Of a stretch of DNA of 64,000 nt, positions 45,175 to 53,653 are shown one piece after another. The DNA is from Aquimarina algicola (lineage in GTDB: Bacteria; Bacteroidota; Bacteroidia; Flavobacteriales; Flavobacteriaceae), in NCBI RefSeq assembly GCF_006443095.1, contig NZ_VFWZ01000008.1:286505-350504 (forward strand), given 5' to 3'. The position numbers and the translations under genes are program-made. The notes below the pieces were generated by a model that was given only the letters and a program-made list of their open reading frames with translations, ran no database searches and was not told where the DNA came from. Each line of letters opens with the position of its first letter. Within the stretch, counting starts at the first letter, position 1.

Positions 45175-45993
45175 TTAAATTGTCAAAGCTTCTTGTCTAA
45201 ACGCGTCTTCTTCATCGGATTCGATACCTAATGCTTGGTAAATATATTTGAAAGTAGAAAGAATTTCAGGTTTTCCGTCTACCAAAGCAACATCATGTTC
45301 AAAGTGGGCACTTGGTTTTTTATCAGCCGTAATAATAGTCCAACCATCTTTTAATTGTTCTATTTTGTGTGTTCCCATATTGATCATAGGTTCTATGGCT
45401 ACAACCATACCTTCTACAAATTTTTTGCCTCTACCGCGTCTTCCATAATTTGGCATTTCTGGGGCTTCATGTAATTTTTTTCCTAGCCCATGGCCAACAA
45501 GTTCTCTTACGACACCATAACCGGCATCTTCTGTATATTTTTGTATGGCATATCCAACATCTCCTACACGATTACCGATTTTGAATGCTTCTATACCTTT
45601 ATAAAGTGATTCTTTGGTTATCTTCAATAATTGTTCGATTTCAGGAGTCACTTCACCAATTTTGAATGTATAGGCATGATCTCCATAAAACTCATTTTTT
45701 ATTGCTCCACAATCGATCGCAACGATATCACCTTCTTCTAATGGTTTGTCTGTTGGTAATCCATGTACTACCGCTTCATTAACACTAGTTAGTAAAGTTG
45801 ATGGGCATCCATATAATCCTAAAAATCCAGGAATAGCACCATGATCTCTAATAAACTCTTCTGCAATTTTATCTAATTGTTTTGTTGTTACTCCCGGCTT
45901 TAATTCAGAAGCCAACATTCCCAGAGTTTTAGATACTACCAATGCACTTTCTCGCATTAATTCTATTTCCTCACGTGTTTTGGTGATAATCAT
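45175..45993 (-). CDS. map: Type I methionine aminopeptidase
   Basis: A 272-residue metallopeptidase that removes the N-terminal Met from new proteins. The pita-bread fold motifs and metal ligands are present: VAIDCGAIKNEFYGDHAYTF (two Asp), RELVGHGLGKKLHEAPEMPNY (His), VAIEPMINMG (Glu) and HFEHDVALV (Glu). The frame is open to a TTG at 46005; ATGs lie at 45999 and 45993, and the second (MIITKTREEIELM) matches the family. A -7 element lies about 40 bases upstream. Confidence 0.95.
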   Translation of the reverse strand: MIITKTREEIELMRESALVVSKTLGMLASELKPGVTTKQLDKIAEEFIRDHGAIPGFLGLYGCPSTLLTSVNEAVVHGLPTDKPLEEGDIVAIDCGAIKNEFYGDHAYTFKIGEVTPEIEQLLKITKESLYKGIEAFKIGNRVGDVGYAIQKYTEDAGYGVVRELVGHGLGKKLHEAPEMPNYGRRGRGKKFVEGMVVAIEPMINMGTHKIEQLKDGWTIITADKKPSAHFEHDVALVDGKPEILSTFKYIYQALGIESDEEDAFRQEALTI

Positions 45994-46036
45994 AGGCATT
46001 TTCAAAAATAATTATGTATAGTATTTATAAAGAATG

Positions 46037-46044
46037 CAAATTTA
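46037..46044 (-). promoter_or_regulatory. -7 promoter element for map
   Basis: The minus strand reads TAAATTTG, matching TAnnTTTG, about 40 bases upstream of map. Confidence 0.5.
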
Positions 46045-46116
46045 CAAAGAATAATACTGGTTTGGTATAAGATGTACTGTATTTTGATACAGTTGAAGTA
46101 TTTACAACTTCATTTT

Positions 46117-46689
46117 TTATTCTTCGTAAGAATGTTTGTAAGGTTTGCCTGATAGAATGGTGAGCATGTCTTTCTCTAAAGTTTCTCTTGCAAACTCAAC
46201 AAATCGTCCTATTTCTTTTTTGTCTTTATAAAAAATGAGAGTAGGTACATTTGTAATATCAAGACCTTTTTCAAAACCTTCGGGAGTGTCTTTTTCTTCG
46301 GTCACTGTGATCAATTCAAGATTTTTATAATCAAAAGATGTATGGTCTAAAATTTTATAAAAAGCAGGTACTTCTCTTTGGCTATCCTCACACCATGTTC
46401 CCATAAATACCTTGATGGAGATATTTTCTAAATGAAGAGAAAGTTCTTTTACAGTTTTAGCATCTGTGTGATACTCTTTATAATTTTTATCAAACCATGA
46501 TTTATAAGGTTCTTTTTCTAAAGCACTTCGATCCTGTTTTCCTACTAATATTTCGGGATTAGTTTCTTCTTTGACTGTCATGTCTTCAGTATTGCTTGTA
46601 TCTACTTTTTGTTGTGCAATTTTAGCATTTGTATTTGAACAAGAACTTACTATTGTTAAAACAATGATACTAAATATTAGGTTTTTCAT
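46117..46689 (-). CDS. Thioredoxin-like lipoprotein with WCxxS motif
   Basis: A 190-residue lipoprotein (signal NLIFSIIVLTIVSSCSN, lipobox Cys near 17). A low-complexity linker (to about 60) leads to a thioredoxin fold. The active-site segment is FMGTWCEDSQREVP: the second Cys of CxxC is Ser. The cis-Pro region TNVPTLIFYKDKKEIGR is intact. Monothiol thioredoxin-like proteins cannot act as normal dithiol reductases, so it may bind or glutathionylate-type exchange instead; the redox partner is unknown. It lies upstream of map in the same direction. Confidence 0.82.
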   Translation of the reverse strand: MKNLIFSIIVLTIVSSCSNTNAKIAQQKVDTSNTEDMTVKEETNPEILVGKQDRSALEKEPYKSWFDKNYKEYHTDAKTVKELSLHLENISIKVFMGTWCEDSQREVPAFYKILDHTSFDYKNLELITVTEEKDTPEGFEKGLDITNVPTLIFYKDKKEIGRFVEFARETLEKDMLTILSGKPYKHSYEE

Positions 46690-46750
46690 TAGAATTATAA
46701 TTATTTGAAATCAATACAATGATTGATTTGATATGTTTTATTGCCAGACC

Positions 46751-48268
46751 TTACTTAATTAATGTATTTTGGGTCATCGCTTTTGGTTTTTCAATTTGCA
46801 TCAGATCAAGTATTGTAGGTGCAATATCTCCTAAAACACCATCTTTGATAGGGATTTGATCTTTGTCAATCAAAATAAAGGGTACCGGATTTGTTGTATG
46901 GGCAGTATGTGGTGATCCATCAGGATTGATCATTGTTTCGCAATTGCCATGATCAGCAATCATAATTGTAGAATATCCGTTTTCTAAACCGTTTTCTACT
47001 ACATCTTTTACGCAAATATCTACGGCTTCGCAAGCTTTTATAGCCGCTTCCATGACACCGGTATGCCCCACCATATCACCATTGGCAAAATTAAGGCATA
47101 CAAAATCTGCTTCGCCTTTTTTCAATTCTGTTACCAGAGCATCTCTTAATTCGTAAGCACTCATTTCTGGTTTTAAATCGTAGGTAGCAACTTTTGGAGA
47201 GTTTCTTAATATTCGATGTTCTCCTTCAAAAGGCTCTTCTTGTCCTCCCGAAAAGAAAAATGTAACATGTGGATATTTTTCTGTCTCGGCAATTCTTATT
47301 TGAGTTTTTCCTTGTTTGGATAGTACTTCGCCTAACGTTTCTGTAATGTTATCTTTGTTATAAATTACATGAATACCTTTAAAGTTTTCGTCATAATTCG
47401 TCATCGTCACATAATGTAAAGGTATTTTATGAGTGTTATACTCAGGCATGTCTTGTTGTGATAACATTTCAGTAAGTTCTCGACCTCTGTCAGTCCTGAA
47501 ATTGAAGAAAATTACGACATCGTCTTTTTGAATTGTAGCAACTGGAACATTATTTTCTTGAATAGTGATAGGTTTTATAAACTCATCTGTGACTTCATTG
47601 TCATAATTGGCTTGTATACTTTCTAATATATTGGTGCTTTGTTCTCCGTTTCCATTTACTAAAAGATCGTAAGCCAGTTGTACGCGCTCCCATCTTTTGT
47701 CTCTATCCATAGCATAATACCTACCAACAACAGAAGCTAATTTACCAGTAGTTTTTGCCATATGTTCTTCTATATCTCTGATATGACTTTTACCGGATTT
47801 TGGATCTACATCACGCCCATCTGTAAAAGCATGTAAAAATACATCCTTAAGTTCATAAGCATGTGCAGCGTCTAGTAATCCTTTTATATGATTGATATGT
47901 GAGTGTACCCCACCATCACTTAATAAACCTAATAAATGAATATTTTTATGATTGTCTTTTGCATATCGAAAAGCGTTGACCAATACAGATTCATCCTTCA
48001 AAGTATCATTTTCGACAGCAATATTGATTTTTGCCAGATCTTGATATACAATTCTACCGGCACCAAGATTCATATGACCTACTTCGCTATTTCCCATTTG
48101 ACCTTCTGGCAAACCTACATGAAGTCCATCTGTTCTTAACGATGCGCAAGGGTATTTTGTATACAAGCTATCAATATATGGTGTTTGAGCTTGATCAATT
48201 GCAGATACTTTTGGGTCAGGAGAAGTTCCCCAACCATCAAGAATCATTAGGATTACTTTTTTACTCAT
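46751..48268 (-). CDS. gpmI: 2,3-bisphosphoglycerate-independent phosphoglycerate mutase
   Basis: A 505-residue binuclear metal enzyme of the alkaline phosphatase superfamily that interconverts 3- and 2-phosphoglycerate in glycolysis and gluconeogenesis. The start LMILDGWG gives a metal ligand. The catalytic Ser61 lies in EGQMGNSEVGHMNLGAGR. The second metal site is near the C-terminus (FANGDMVGHTG, MIADHGNCE, SPHTAHTTNPVPFIL). Length is standard. A two-part promoter lies upstream. Confidence 0.97.
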   Translation of the reverse strand: MSKKVILMILDGWGTSPDPKVSAIDQAQTPYIDSLYTKYPCASLRTDGLHVGLPEGQMGNSEVGHMNLGAGRIVYQDLAKINIAVENDTLKDESVLVNAFRYAKDNHKNIHLLGLLSDGGVHSHINHIKGLLDAAHAYELKDVFLHAFTDGRDVDPKSGKSHIRDIEEHMAKTTGKLASVVGRYYAMDRDKRWERVQLAYDLLVNGNGEQSTNILESIQANYDNEVTDEFIKPITIQENNVPVATIQKDDVVIFFNFRTDRGRELTEMLSQQDMPEYNTHKIPLHYVTMTNYDENFKGIHVIYNKDNITETLGEVLSKQGKTQIRIAETEKYPHVTFFFSGGQEEPFEGEHRILRNSPKVATYDLKPEMSAYELRDALVTELKKGEADFVCLNFANGDMVGHTGVMEAAIKACEAVDICVKDVVENGLENGYSTIMIADHGNCETMINPDGSPHTAHTTNPVPFILIDKDQIPIKDGVLGDIAPTILDLMQIEKPKAMTQNTLIK

Positions 48269-48582
48269 AAAATGTAATTTAGATTGTTTTTTTGGGTGGT
48301 TAATTTAAAAGTATTGCTTCAAAAAAATGAAGCAAGAAACAAATTTACGATTTCGTATATAAGTGAACAAAATCCGAATGTTATCCAGATGTAATTTAAA
48401 CTTTTTCTAAAGGTTATTAAAAGCTATTTTTTTGTGAATTTGTTAACGAATTTGTTTTTATAAAGTTAAAAATGAGTTTTTTTTTAATTTTAAACTATTT
48501 TTTTGAGAATTATGTAATTTCTTTGCAGTGTCAAAAAAATAGAAATATAGACAATTAATATAGAAATTATAAACAAACAGAA
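48269..48582. other. 314-base divergent intergenic region
   Basis: It lies between divergent gpmI and the first ankyrin gene. It holds the gpmI promoter (48340-48372) and, nearer the ankyrin gene, T-rich runs with CTTTGCAG at 48521-48528 that could be a degenerate -7 element. No ORF or RNA gene is seen. Confidence 0.6.
48340..48372 (-). promoter_or_regulatory. gpmI promoter (-33 and -7)
   Basis: On the minus strand TTTTG (48372-48368) is followed after a 20-base spacer by TAAATTTG (48347-48340), the full Bacteroidetes -33/-7 arrangement, 72 bases upstream of the gpmI ATG. It is the best two-part promoter in the window. Confidence 0.65.
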
Positions 48583-48963
48583 ATGAAAAAGTTAGCAATT
48601 TTAGTAATGTGTATGACAGTTGGATTCGCTATGGCAAATGATCCAATTAAAGAAATTAAGAACTACAAGGTAAAAACTACAGAAGTAGTAAATATCTCTC
48701 CATTTTGTATCTCTATCGCCAAAGGTGATTATGATATGGTAAAGAAGTTAATTGAATTAGGTACAGAAGTAAATGAGCCATCTAAAGGAATGACTCCTCT
48801 TATGTATGCTGCTCGTTATAATAGAACAGAGATTATCAAACTTTTATTAGCTAATGGAGCAAAAGTAAATACAAAAGATAGTAAAGGATTTAATGCTATC
48901 AAATACGCTCAATTATCTAATGCTAAAGATGCAGAAGAATTATTATTAGATTTTAAAAGCTAA
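48583..48963 (+). CDS. Small secreted ankyrin repeat protein 1
   Basis: A 126-residue protein with a signal peptide (MKKLAILVMCMTVGFAMA) and about three ankyrin repeats (FCISIAKGDYDMVKKLIELG, GMTPLMYAARYNRTEIIKLL, KGFNAIKYAQLSNAKDAEELL). Ankyrin repeats bind proteins. A lone Cys in ISPFC is shared with its paralogue 467 bases downstream. Both have their own leader and terminator, so they arose by tandem duplication but are expressed separately. Partner and function are unknown. Confidence 0.85.
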   Translation: MKKLAILVMCMTVGFAMANDPIKEIKNYKVKTTEVVNISPFCISIAKGDYDMVKKLIELGTEVNEPSKGMTPLMYAARYNRTEIIKLLLANGAKVNTKDSKGFNAIKYAQLSNAKDAEELLLDFKS

Positions 48964-49000
48964 TAAGATATAATATAGTTACATTTTAGTACTATTATAA

Positions 49001-49030
49001 AATAGCCGGTACAATATTGTACCGGCTATT
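49001..49030. terminator. Terminator after ankyrin gene 1
   Basis: A perfect 30-base palindrome with central AATATT and a following T-run, 37 bases after the stop codon. Confidence 0.9.
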
Positions 49031-49260
49031 TTTTTTGGAGTAATAGCACCGCTACCACTTTCAAAATATTATGTTATCCAAAGGTTAAAACCTAGTTATT
49101 TAGGAAAATTCTAATACATTATTAAAATATTATATATTATGTTTGTATGTATTACTTTTATATGTCGATAGTTTTACTATTAACTTATAGAAAAATATGG
49201 AAGTCAAATTTTTTGACTTATTAAATTAGGAGTGATTTGTTTGATTTGATAACCCTGAAA

Positions 49261-49296
49261 AGCTCTGTTAGTAAGGAACTAACAGGGCTTTTTTTC
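49261..49296 (+). terminator. Orphan terminator-like hairpin
   Basis: A 12-bp stem with one G-U pair (49261-49272 with 49278-49289) precedes a run of seven T, yet no annotated gene lies between it and the previous terminator 231 bases upstream. Confidence 0.7.
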
Positions 49297-49429
49297 ATTT
49301 TTGAATGTTACTGATATTTTTCTTGAACGTTAAAATTCTGTTATTAACCGTTTTTAAGTGTAACAAAAAAATAGATACGGTAGTCTTATGTTTAAAATGT
49401 CAATCTAAAAACGTAAAATCTAATTTAAA

Positions 49430-49816
49430 ATGAAAAAACAAGTTTTAATCGCGCTGATGATGGTATGTTCAATCATGATTAGCAATTCGGTAGAAGCAAA
49501 AACAATTACTAATGACTACAATGTAGAATCTGTTAAGACTAAGAATACAGTTAGTCCTTTTTGCATGGCAATAGTAAAAGGTGATCTTGAAACAGTTAAA
49601 AAAATGATTGAATTAGGTAGTGATGTAAACAAAAAATCAGACGGGATGACTCCTGTTATGTATGCATCTCGCTACAATCGAACAGAGATTATCAAAGTTC
49701 TTGTAAAAAATGGAGCAAACCTTAAAACAAAAACGGATAAAGGTTACACAGCATTAAAGTATGCAGAATTATCTAATGCAAAAGAAGCTATCGAATTATT
49801 AAAAACGATGTCTTAA
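49430..49816 (+). CDS. Small secreted ankyrin repeat protein 2
   Basis: A 128-residue paralogue of the preceding ankyrin gene. It has a signal peptide (VLIALMMVCSIMISNSVEA), the VSPFC segment with a lone Cys, and the same three repeats (FCMAIVKGDLETVKKMIELG, GMTPVMYASRYNRTEIIKVL, KGYTALKYAELSNAKEAIELL). Sequence identity is high in the repeats and low in the linker before them. It is followed by its own terminator. Function unknown. Confidence 0.85.
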   Translation: MKKQVLIALMMVCSIMISNSVEAKTITNDYNVESVKTKNTVSPFCMAIVKGDLETVKKMIELGSDVNKKSDGMTPVMYASRYNRTEIIKVLVKNGANLKTKTDKGYTALKYAELSNAKEAIELLKTMS

Positions 49817-49836
49817 TTAAAGAAAGCATTTAAAAG

Positions 49837-49866
49837 AAAGTCTCTGGTTTTTTGATCAGAGACTTT
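49837..49866 (+). terminator. Terminator after ankyrin gene 2
   Basis: A 10-bp stem (49837-49846 with 49857-49866) with a 10-base loop and T-run, 20 bases after the stop. Confidence 0.85.
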
Positions 49867-49977
49867 TTTATTATTGAAGTGGTTTAAACTTTTTTCAATT
49901 CGTTATAAAAATGCTCTTTTTACTCAATTTTTGGCTTTTCTTACTTCGTAGCGCTGCTATGAAGTGCAAAAAACACT

Positions 49978-50742
49978 TCATTGATTATATTCTCTTATCG
50001 CTTCTTTTATTTTTTCGATTCTATTTTCAGGATCGGGATGAGTGTTCTGAAACTCTGGTGTTCGATTAGGATCTGATGCGGCTTTTAGTATTTTCATAAC
50101 TTCTATCATCTCTTCAGGATCATATCCAGAATTTATCATAAATAAGACCCCGAGCTTATCACTTTCTAATTCATCATCTCGGCCATTGCCTAGTAAAATA
50201 TTTTTTCCGATACCGTTTACAATATTTCCTGCATCTGCTCCAATAGAAGCTCCTGTCGAAATTGTTTTCCAGAATTCGTGTTCGGCAATTCTTTCTGCTG
50301 AGTGCCTTCCGAGTACATGACCAATTTCGTGCCCCAAAACTCCTGCAACTTGGTCTTCGTTATCTAATTTTGATAATAGAGCATATGTGATAAATATTTG
50401 TCCACCCGGAAGTGCAAAAGCATTAATGGTATTTTGATCAGCCAATAAATGAAATTCATAGGTGTAGGGTGTTTCTTTTGCCATACTAGAATTTACAAGT
50501 TTGCTCCCGACCATATCTATATAACTTTGTAATTTGCTGTCAGGGTGTAATCCTCCATGTTGTTGTGCCATTTCTGGAGCACTTTGTAACCCAATAGCAA
50601 TCTCTTGATCACTAGTCATATTGATGTTTTGTACTCTATTTGTATATGGATTTAAGGTTTTATTGCTGCATTTTTTGAAAAAGGCAAAAGCTACGATAGC
50701 CAAACCTATTAGAATACGAATTTTTAGACCACCTCGTCTCAT
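49978..50742 (-). CDS. M48 family zinc metalloprotease
   Basis: A 254-residue exported or membrane-anchored protease, with one N-terminal hydrophobic segment (about residues 9-22) and a Cys at 25. The zinc motif HEIGH lies at 138-142, preceded by NAFALPGGQIFITYALL, with the third ligand in DDELESDKLG. The C-terminal QNTHPDPENRIEKI is the usual HPxxxxR segment. It resembles LoiP/BepA-type periplasmic M48 proteases involved in outer membrane protein quality control. It stands alone, and a hairpin (about 49942-49963) follows its stop. Confidence 0.92.
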   Translation of the reverse strand: MRRGGLKIRILIGLAIVAFAFFKKCSNKTLNPYTNRVQNINMTSDQEIAIGLQSAPEMAQQHGGLHPDSKLQSYIDMVGSKLVNSSMAKETPYTYEFHLLADQNTINAFALPGGQIFITYALLSKLDNEDQVAGVLGHEIGHVLGRHSAERIAEHEFWKTISTGASIGADAGNIVNGIGKNILLGNGRDDELESDKLGVLFMINSGYDPEEMIEVMKILKAASDPNRTPEFQNTHPDPENRIEKIKEAIREYNQ

Positions 50743-50910
50743 GAATACTTATTTTAAAATATAGTTTTACAGTGCTTCATTTCTAAAGGTAATAAAAAAG
50801 TTGCTTACCAAATGAAATGTAAGTATACACTTTTCTGGTAAGCAACTACTAGAGATATTGTAGAAAAAAGCTAAAAATCAGTGCTATCTAGCAAAATTGA
50901 GTTTGCAGTT

Positions 50911-51465
50911 TTAGCGATAAAATAGTTGAGTATAAAAGTATTTTCCCTGACTGTTTTTTATAGCAATAATTCCAATATGTGTAAAATTACCTTCTATATT
51001 TTCTTTGTGCCCTTCTTTACTATTTAGCCAACTCTCCATAACGGATGCAGCAGATCTTTGACCGGCAGCAACATTTTCTGCTGCAGTTCTGGCATTTTCT
51101 TTTCTAGATAATTCTTGAAATCGAGAATTGAAATCGTCATGGCTAATCCTGTTTTGTTCTATCATATAGTTTGTATGATCGGCAGCAAGCTTTTCTGCAG
51201 TTTCATTTTTTGAAAATGCGGGTAATCCTTTGCTTGCTCTATGTTCATTAACCAATCTAAAAATTTCATCTGCGATAGAAGTTTCGTTTGTTGTATCGTC
51301 ATTGTCTCCAGAAGTATCATCACCGCCAGTAGTATCATCTCCTGTTGAGCCATTGTTTTCTGTAACACCATTTTCTTCAACACTATTACTATCATCATCA
51401 GAACATGATACAATACAAAGTGCCATTAATAAAGCACAAAATATACTTTTGATCGTATTTCTCAT
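50911..51465 (-). CDS. CAP domain lipoprotein
   Basis: A 184-residue lipoprotein (signal IFCALLMALCIVSCSDDD, then an acidic Asp/Thr/Gly-rich linker to about 60) with a CAP (SCP/PR1) domain. The conserved cavity residues are present: His in ISHDDFNSR, AENVAAG, and GHKENIEG. Bacterial CAP proteins include nucleases, lipid binders and peptidoglycan-associated proteins; the role here is unknown. It lies downstream of a paralogue in the same direction with a 99-base gap. Confidence 0.88.
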   Translation of the reverse strand: MRNTIKSIFCALLMALCIVSCSDDDSNSVEENGVTENNGSTGDDTTGGDDTSGDNDDTTNETSIADEIFRLVNEHRASKGLPAFSKNETAEKLAADHTNYMIEQNRISHDDFNSRFQELSRKENARTAAENVAAGQRSAASVMESWLNSKEGHKENIEGNFTHIGIIAIKNSQGKYFYTQLFYR

Positions 51466-51564
51466 ATAAAAATATTTTATTTAATAACTTATATTAACCT
51501 TATTTAGTATACGTTTGGTGTACGTAACTATAGATTTTAAGAGTAAATCAAGGTTGTGTGATGC

Positions 51565-52056
51565 TTAATTTCGAAGGTCAAACATGATAAAAGTATAATA
51601 ATATCTATCGTTTTGATCTTTTACAGCTGCAATTCCAACTTCTGCAAATTTTTCGGTTTCGATTAAGTTTTTATTACTTTCAGTATCTAACCATTCATTC
51701 ACCAATTCTTCAGGGGTATAAAATCGAGCATTAAATTCTGCAACAGTAAGTGCATTTTCAGTTTCTCTAAGTTGATCGATTCTATCGCGTCTTCCATCTG
51801 CATTTACTTCTTCTAGATCAACCATAGAGTTGGCATGCTCTAATGCTAATCGTTCTGCAGTTTGATTTATACTTAATTCAGTTAAGGATAAACTTTTACG
51901 ATGTTCATTAACTAATGTTAAGATTTGAGTTTCAAAAGATGCTTGCTCTCCATCAGTAGGTGTAGAAGAATCATTATCATCATCTGAACAAGAAGATAAA
52001 ATAAGGGTGAAACATAGGAGTATAGCCCATGCAGACTGTAGGTTTATTAGTTTCAT
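51565..52056 (-). CDS. Degenerate CAP domain lipoprotein
   Basis: A 163-residue lipoprotein (signal WAILLCFTLILSSCSDDD) with a CAP-like domain aligned to its downstream paralogue (EHRKSLSLTELSINQTAERL). Several conserved residues are lost: SHDDF is NADGR, AENVA is AEFNA, and GHKENIE is SNKNLIE, so both cavity His are absent. The reading frame is intact, so it is probably a repurposed binding domain and not a pseudogene. It lies between the VanY-like peptidase and its intact paralogue. Confidence 0.82.
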   Translation of the reverse strand: MKLINLQSAWAILLCFTLILSSCSDDDNDSSTPTDGEQASFETQILTLVNEHRKSLSLTELSINQTAERLALEHANSMVDLEEVNADGRRDRIDQLRETENALTVAEFNARFYTPEELVNEWLDTESNKNLIETEKFAEVGIAAVKDQNDRYYYTFIMFDLRN

Positions 52057-52108
52057 AATTGGGGCTTTATAATTTATTTACTAAAATAAGGAATTATTTA
52101 GTAACTAC

Positions 52109-52837
52109 TTATAAGAGTTGAGGATTAATGTCTAATATGTTCTCAGAAATGTATTGTTTTATAAAAGCTTCTGAGAAATGATTGCTACCCATTAATTTTG
52201 CTTTTTGAAGTTCAGCTTGCAGGTCTAATTTCTGATAGGCTTTTAGCATTGGTATAGAAATTGGAGCATAAGAATAATGCCAAGGTTCATATTTGAATCC
52301 TTTTCGATAGATATTATCTGTATAAACAATATAAAATCCGAAAGAATTTGCATGCTGATCTAACCAGCTTTTAAACTTGCAAAAAGGACCATCACCTTCA
52401 AAATTTTTCTCTAAGAGAAGCCCTCTGGGTTGAGGTGCATTGCCATCAACAATATCGATGTCGGTCCCCCAGTGGTGTCTTGATGTGCCTGGTATTGTAG
52501 AGTATTCTATTATTTTTTTTATAGCATTAATAGGAGAGAGGCCTTCACTAGTGAATTTTTTGTATTTGCGTTCCCAGATACGATTTTGGTGTGCATAATT
52601 TCTATAGCTAGATACGACCTTTATTTTAAAACCACTTTTCGAAGCAGCAGTTTTCATTTTCAAAAAAGCCGTATAAGCTTCTTTTTGTAATGAATATCCT
52701 TCTCCGAAAAGTGAGGGATTACTTTTTCCCATCAAGTCGGCTTTAGTAAAAGCAGATTGAGGTGTTAAAAAAGATGATAATGATACTGTTGCCATAACCC
52801 CAAGTGCGCTTTTATGTATAAAATCTCTTCTTTTCAT
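52109..52837 (-). CDS. M15 family (VanY-like) D,D-carboxypeptidase, Tat-exported
   Basis: A 242-residue protein with a twin-arginine signal (MKRRDFIHKSALGVMATVSL). The M15B/VanY zinc peptidase core follows: SSYRNYAHQNRIW, GTSRHHWGTDIDIV (His and Asp ligands) and EPWHYSY (catalytic Glu and His). It would trim D-Ala from cell-wall peptides in the periplasm. It lies upstream of two CAP lipoprotein genes and 27 bases after clpP. Confidence 0.9.
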   Translation of the reverse strand: MKRRDFIHKSALGVMATVSLSSFLTPQSAFTKADLMGKSNPSLFGEGYSLQKEAYTAFLKMKTAASKSGFKIKVVSSYRNYAHQNRIWERKYKKFTSEGLSPINAIKKIIEYSTIPGTSRHHWGTDIDIVDGNAPQPRGLLLEKNFEGDGPFCKFKSWLDQHANSFGFYIVYTDNIYRKGFKYEPWHYSYAPISIPMLKAYQKLDLQAELQKAKLMGSNHFSEAFIKQYISENILDINPQLL

Positions 52838-52864
52838 TATTTAATTATGGTTTCTTTACGAACT

Positions 52865-53413
52865 TTATTCTAAAATTCCGTCAACAATACCATATTCTAG
52901 AGATTCTTGAGCATCCATCCAGTAATCTCTATTAAAGTCTTTTAATACTTTTTCCATGTCCTGGCCACAGTTATCTGCCAAAATTTGTGCACTCAATTCT
53001 TTGGTTTTAAGAATTTCTGCTGCTTGGATTTCTATGTTAGATGCTTGTCCTCTTGCTCCTCCACTAGGTTGATGGATCATCACTTTTGCATGAGGTTGGA
53101 TAAATCTACGTCCTTTTTCTCCAACACTTAACAAAATAGATCCCATAGAAGCGGCTAATCCCGTACAGATTGTAGAAACCGGACTTTTTAAACTCTTTAT
53201 AGTATCATACATTGCAAATCCTGAAGTAACATAACCTCCCGGACTGTTTATATATAATTTGATTTCTTCATTATTAATCATGTCAAGATACATAAGTCTA
53301 TCAATAACATGCTTTGCAGATTTGTCATCTACTTGTCCCCAAAGAAATACGCTACGTTCTTCTAAAAACTTTTTGTCTATCAGATCCTGTGTTTTTCCTG
53401 ATTTTTCTTTCAT
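52865..53413 (-). CDS. clpP: ClpP-type serine protease subunit
   Basis: A 182-residue ClpP with the full catalytic triad: Ser in CTGLAASMGSILL, His in MIHQPSGGARG and Asp in NRDYWMDAQESLEYGIVDG. The open frame reaches 53482, but the ATG at 53413 (MKEKSGKTQDLIDKKF) gives a normal N-terminus. It is shorter than the main flavobacterial ClpP and has no clpX or tig beside it, so it may be a second ClpP isoform. With a Clp ATPase it would degrade unfolded or tagged proteins. Confidence 0.9.
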   Translation of the reverse strand: MKEKSGKTQDLIDKKFLEERSVFLWGQVDDKSAKHVIDRLMYLDMINNEEIKLYINSPGGYVTSGFAMYDTIKSLKSPVSTICTGLAASMGSILLSVGEKGRRFIQPHAKVMIHQPSGGARGQASNIEIQAAEILKTKELSAQILADNCGQDMEKVLKDFNRDYWMDAQESLEYGIVDGILE

Positions 53414-53653
53414 TCTTATGATTTTATATTTTTTGTAAGAATCCTTTATGTCTGTGAGATAAATGTATAGTAATTTTTGCAAAAATGCATCATATAGGTT
53501 TAGTATTTTGCAAAATTTTAGACCTTATTCGATCAAGAGTTTTAAGCATATTTTAAATTAAATGCAAAACGTATACAAATTAAATAGATTGCTTACCAGA
53601 AAGGAATGACTAAAGTATAAAATGACATTCAAGAAAAATTCGTTTTAAGGACG

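Larger units (their letters stand above)
48964..49429. other. 466-base intergenic region between ankyrin genes
   Basis: It holds the terminator of the first ankyrin gene (49001-49030), then about 230 AT-rich bases without an ORF over 20 codons, then a second, unassigned terminator-like hairpin (49261-49296), then the leader of the second ankyrin gene. A small RNA ending at the second hairpin is possible. Confidence 0.5.

Noticed and set aside
49942..49963. Hairpin after the M48 gene as a terminator
   Set aside because: The stem (with a G-U pair) is real, but no clear T-run follows on the minus strand, so it was only mentioned in the gene entry.
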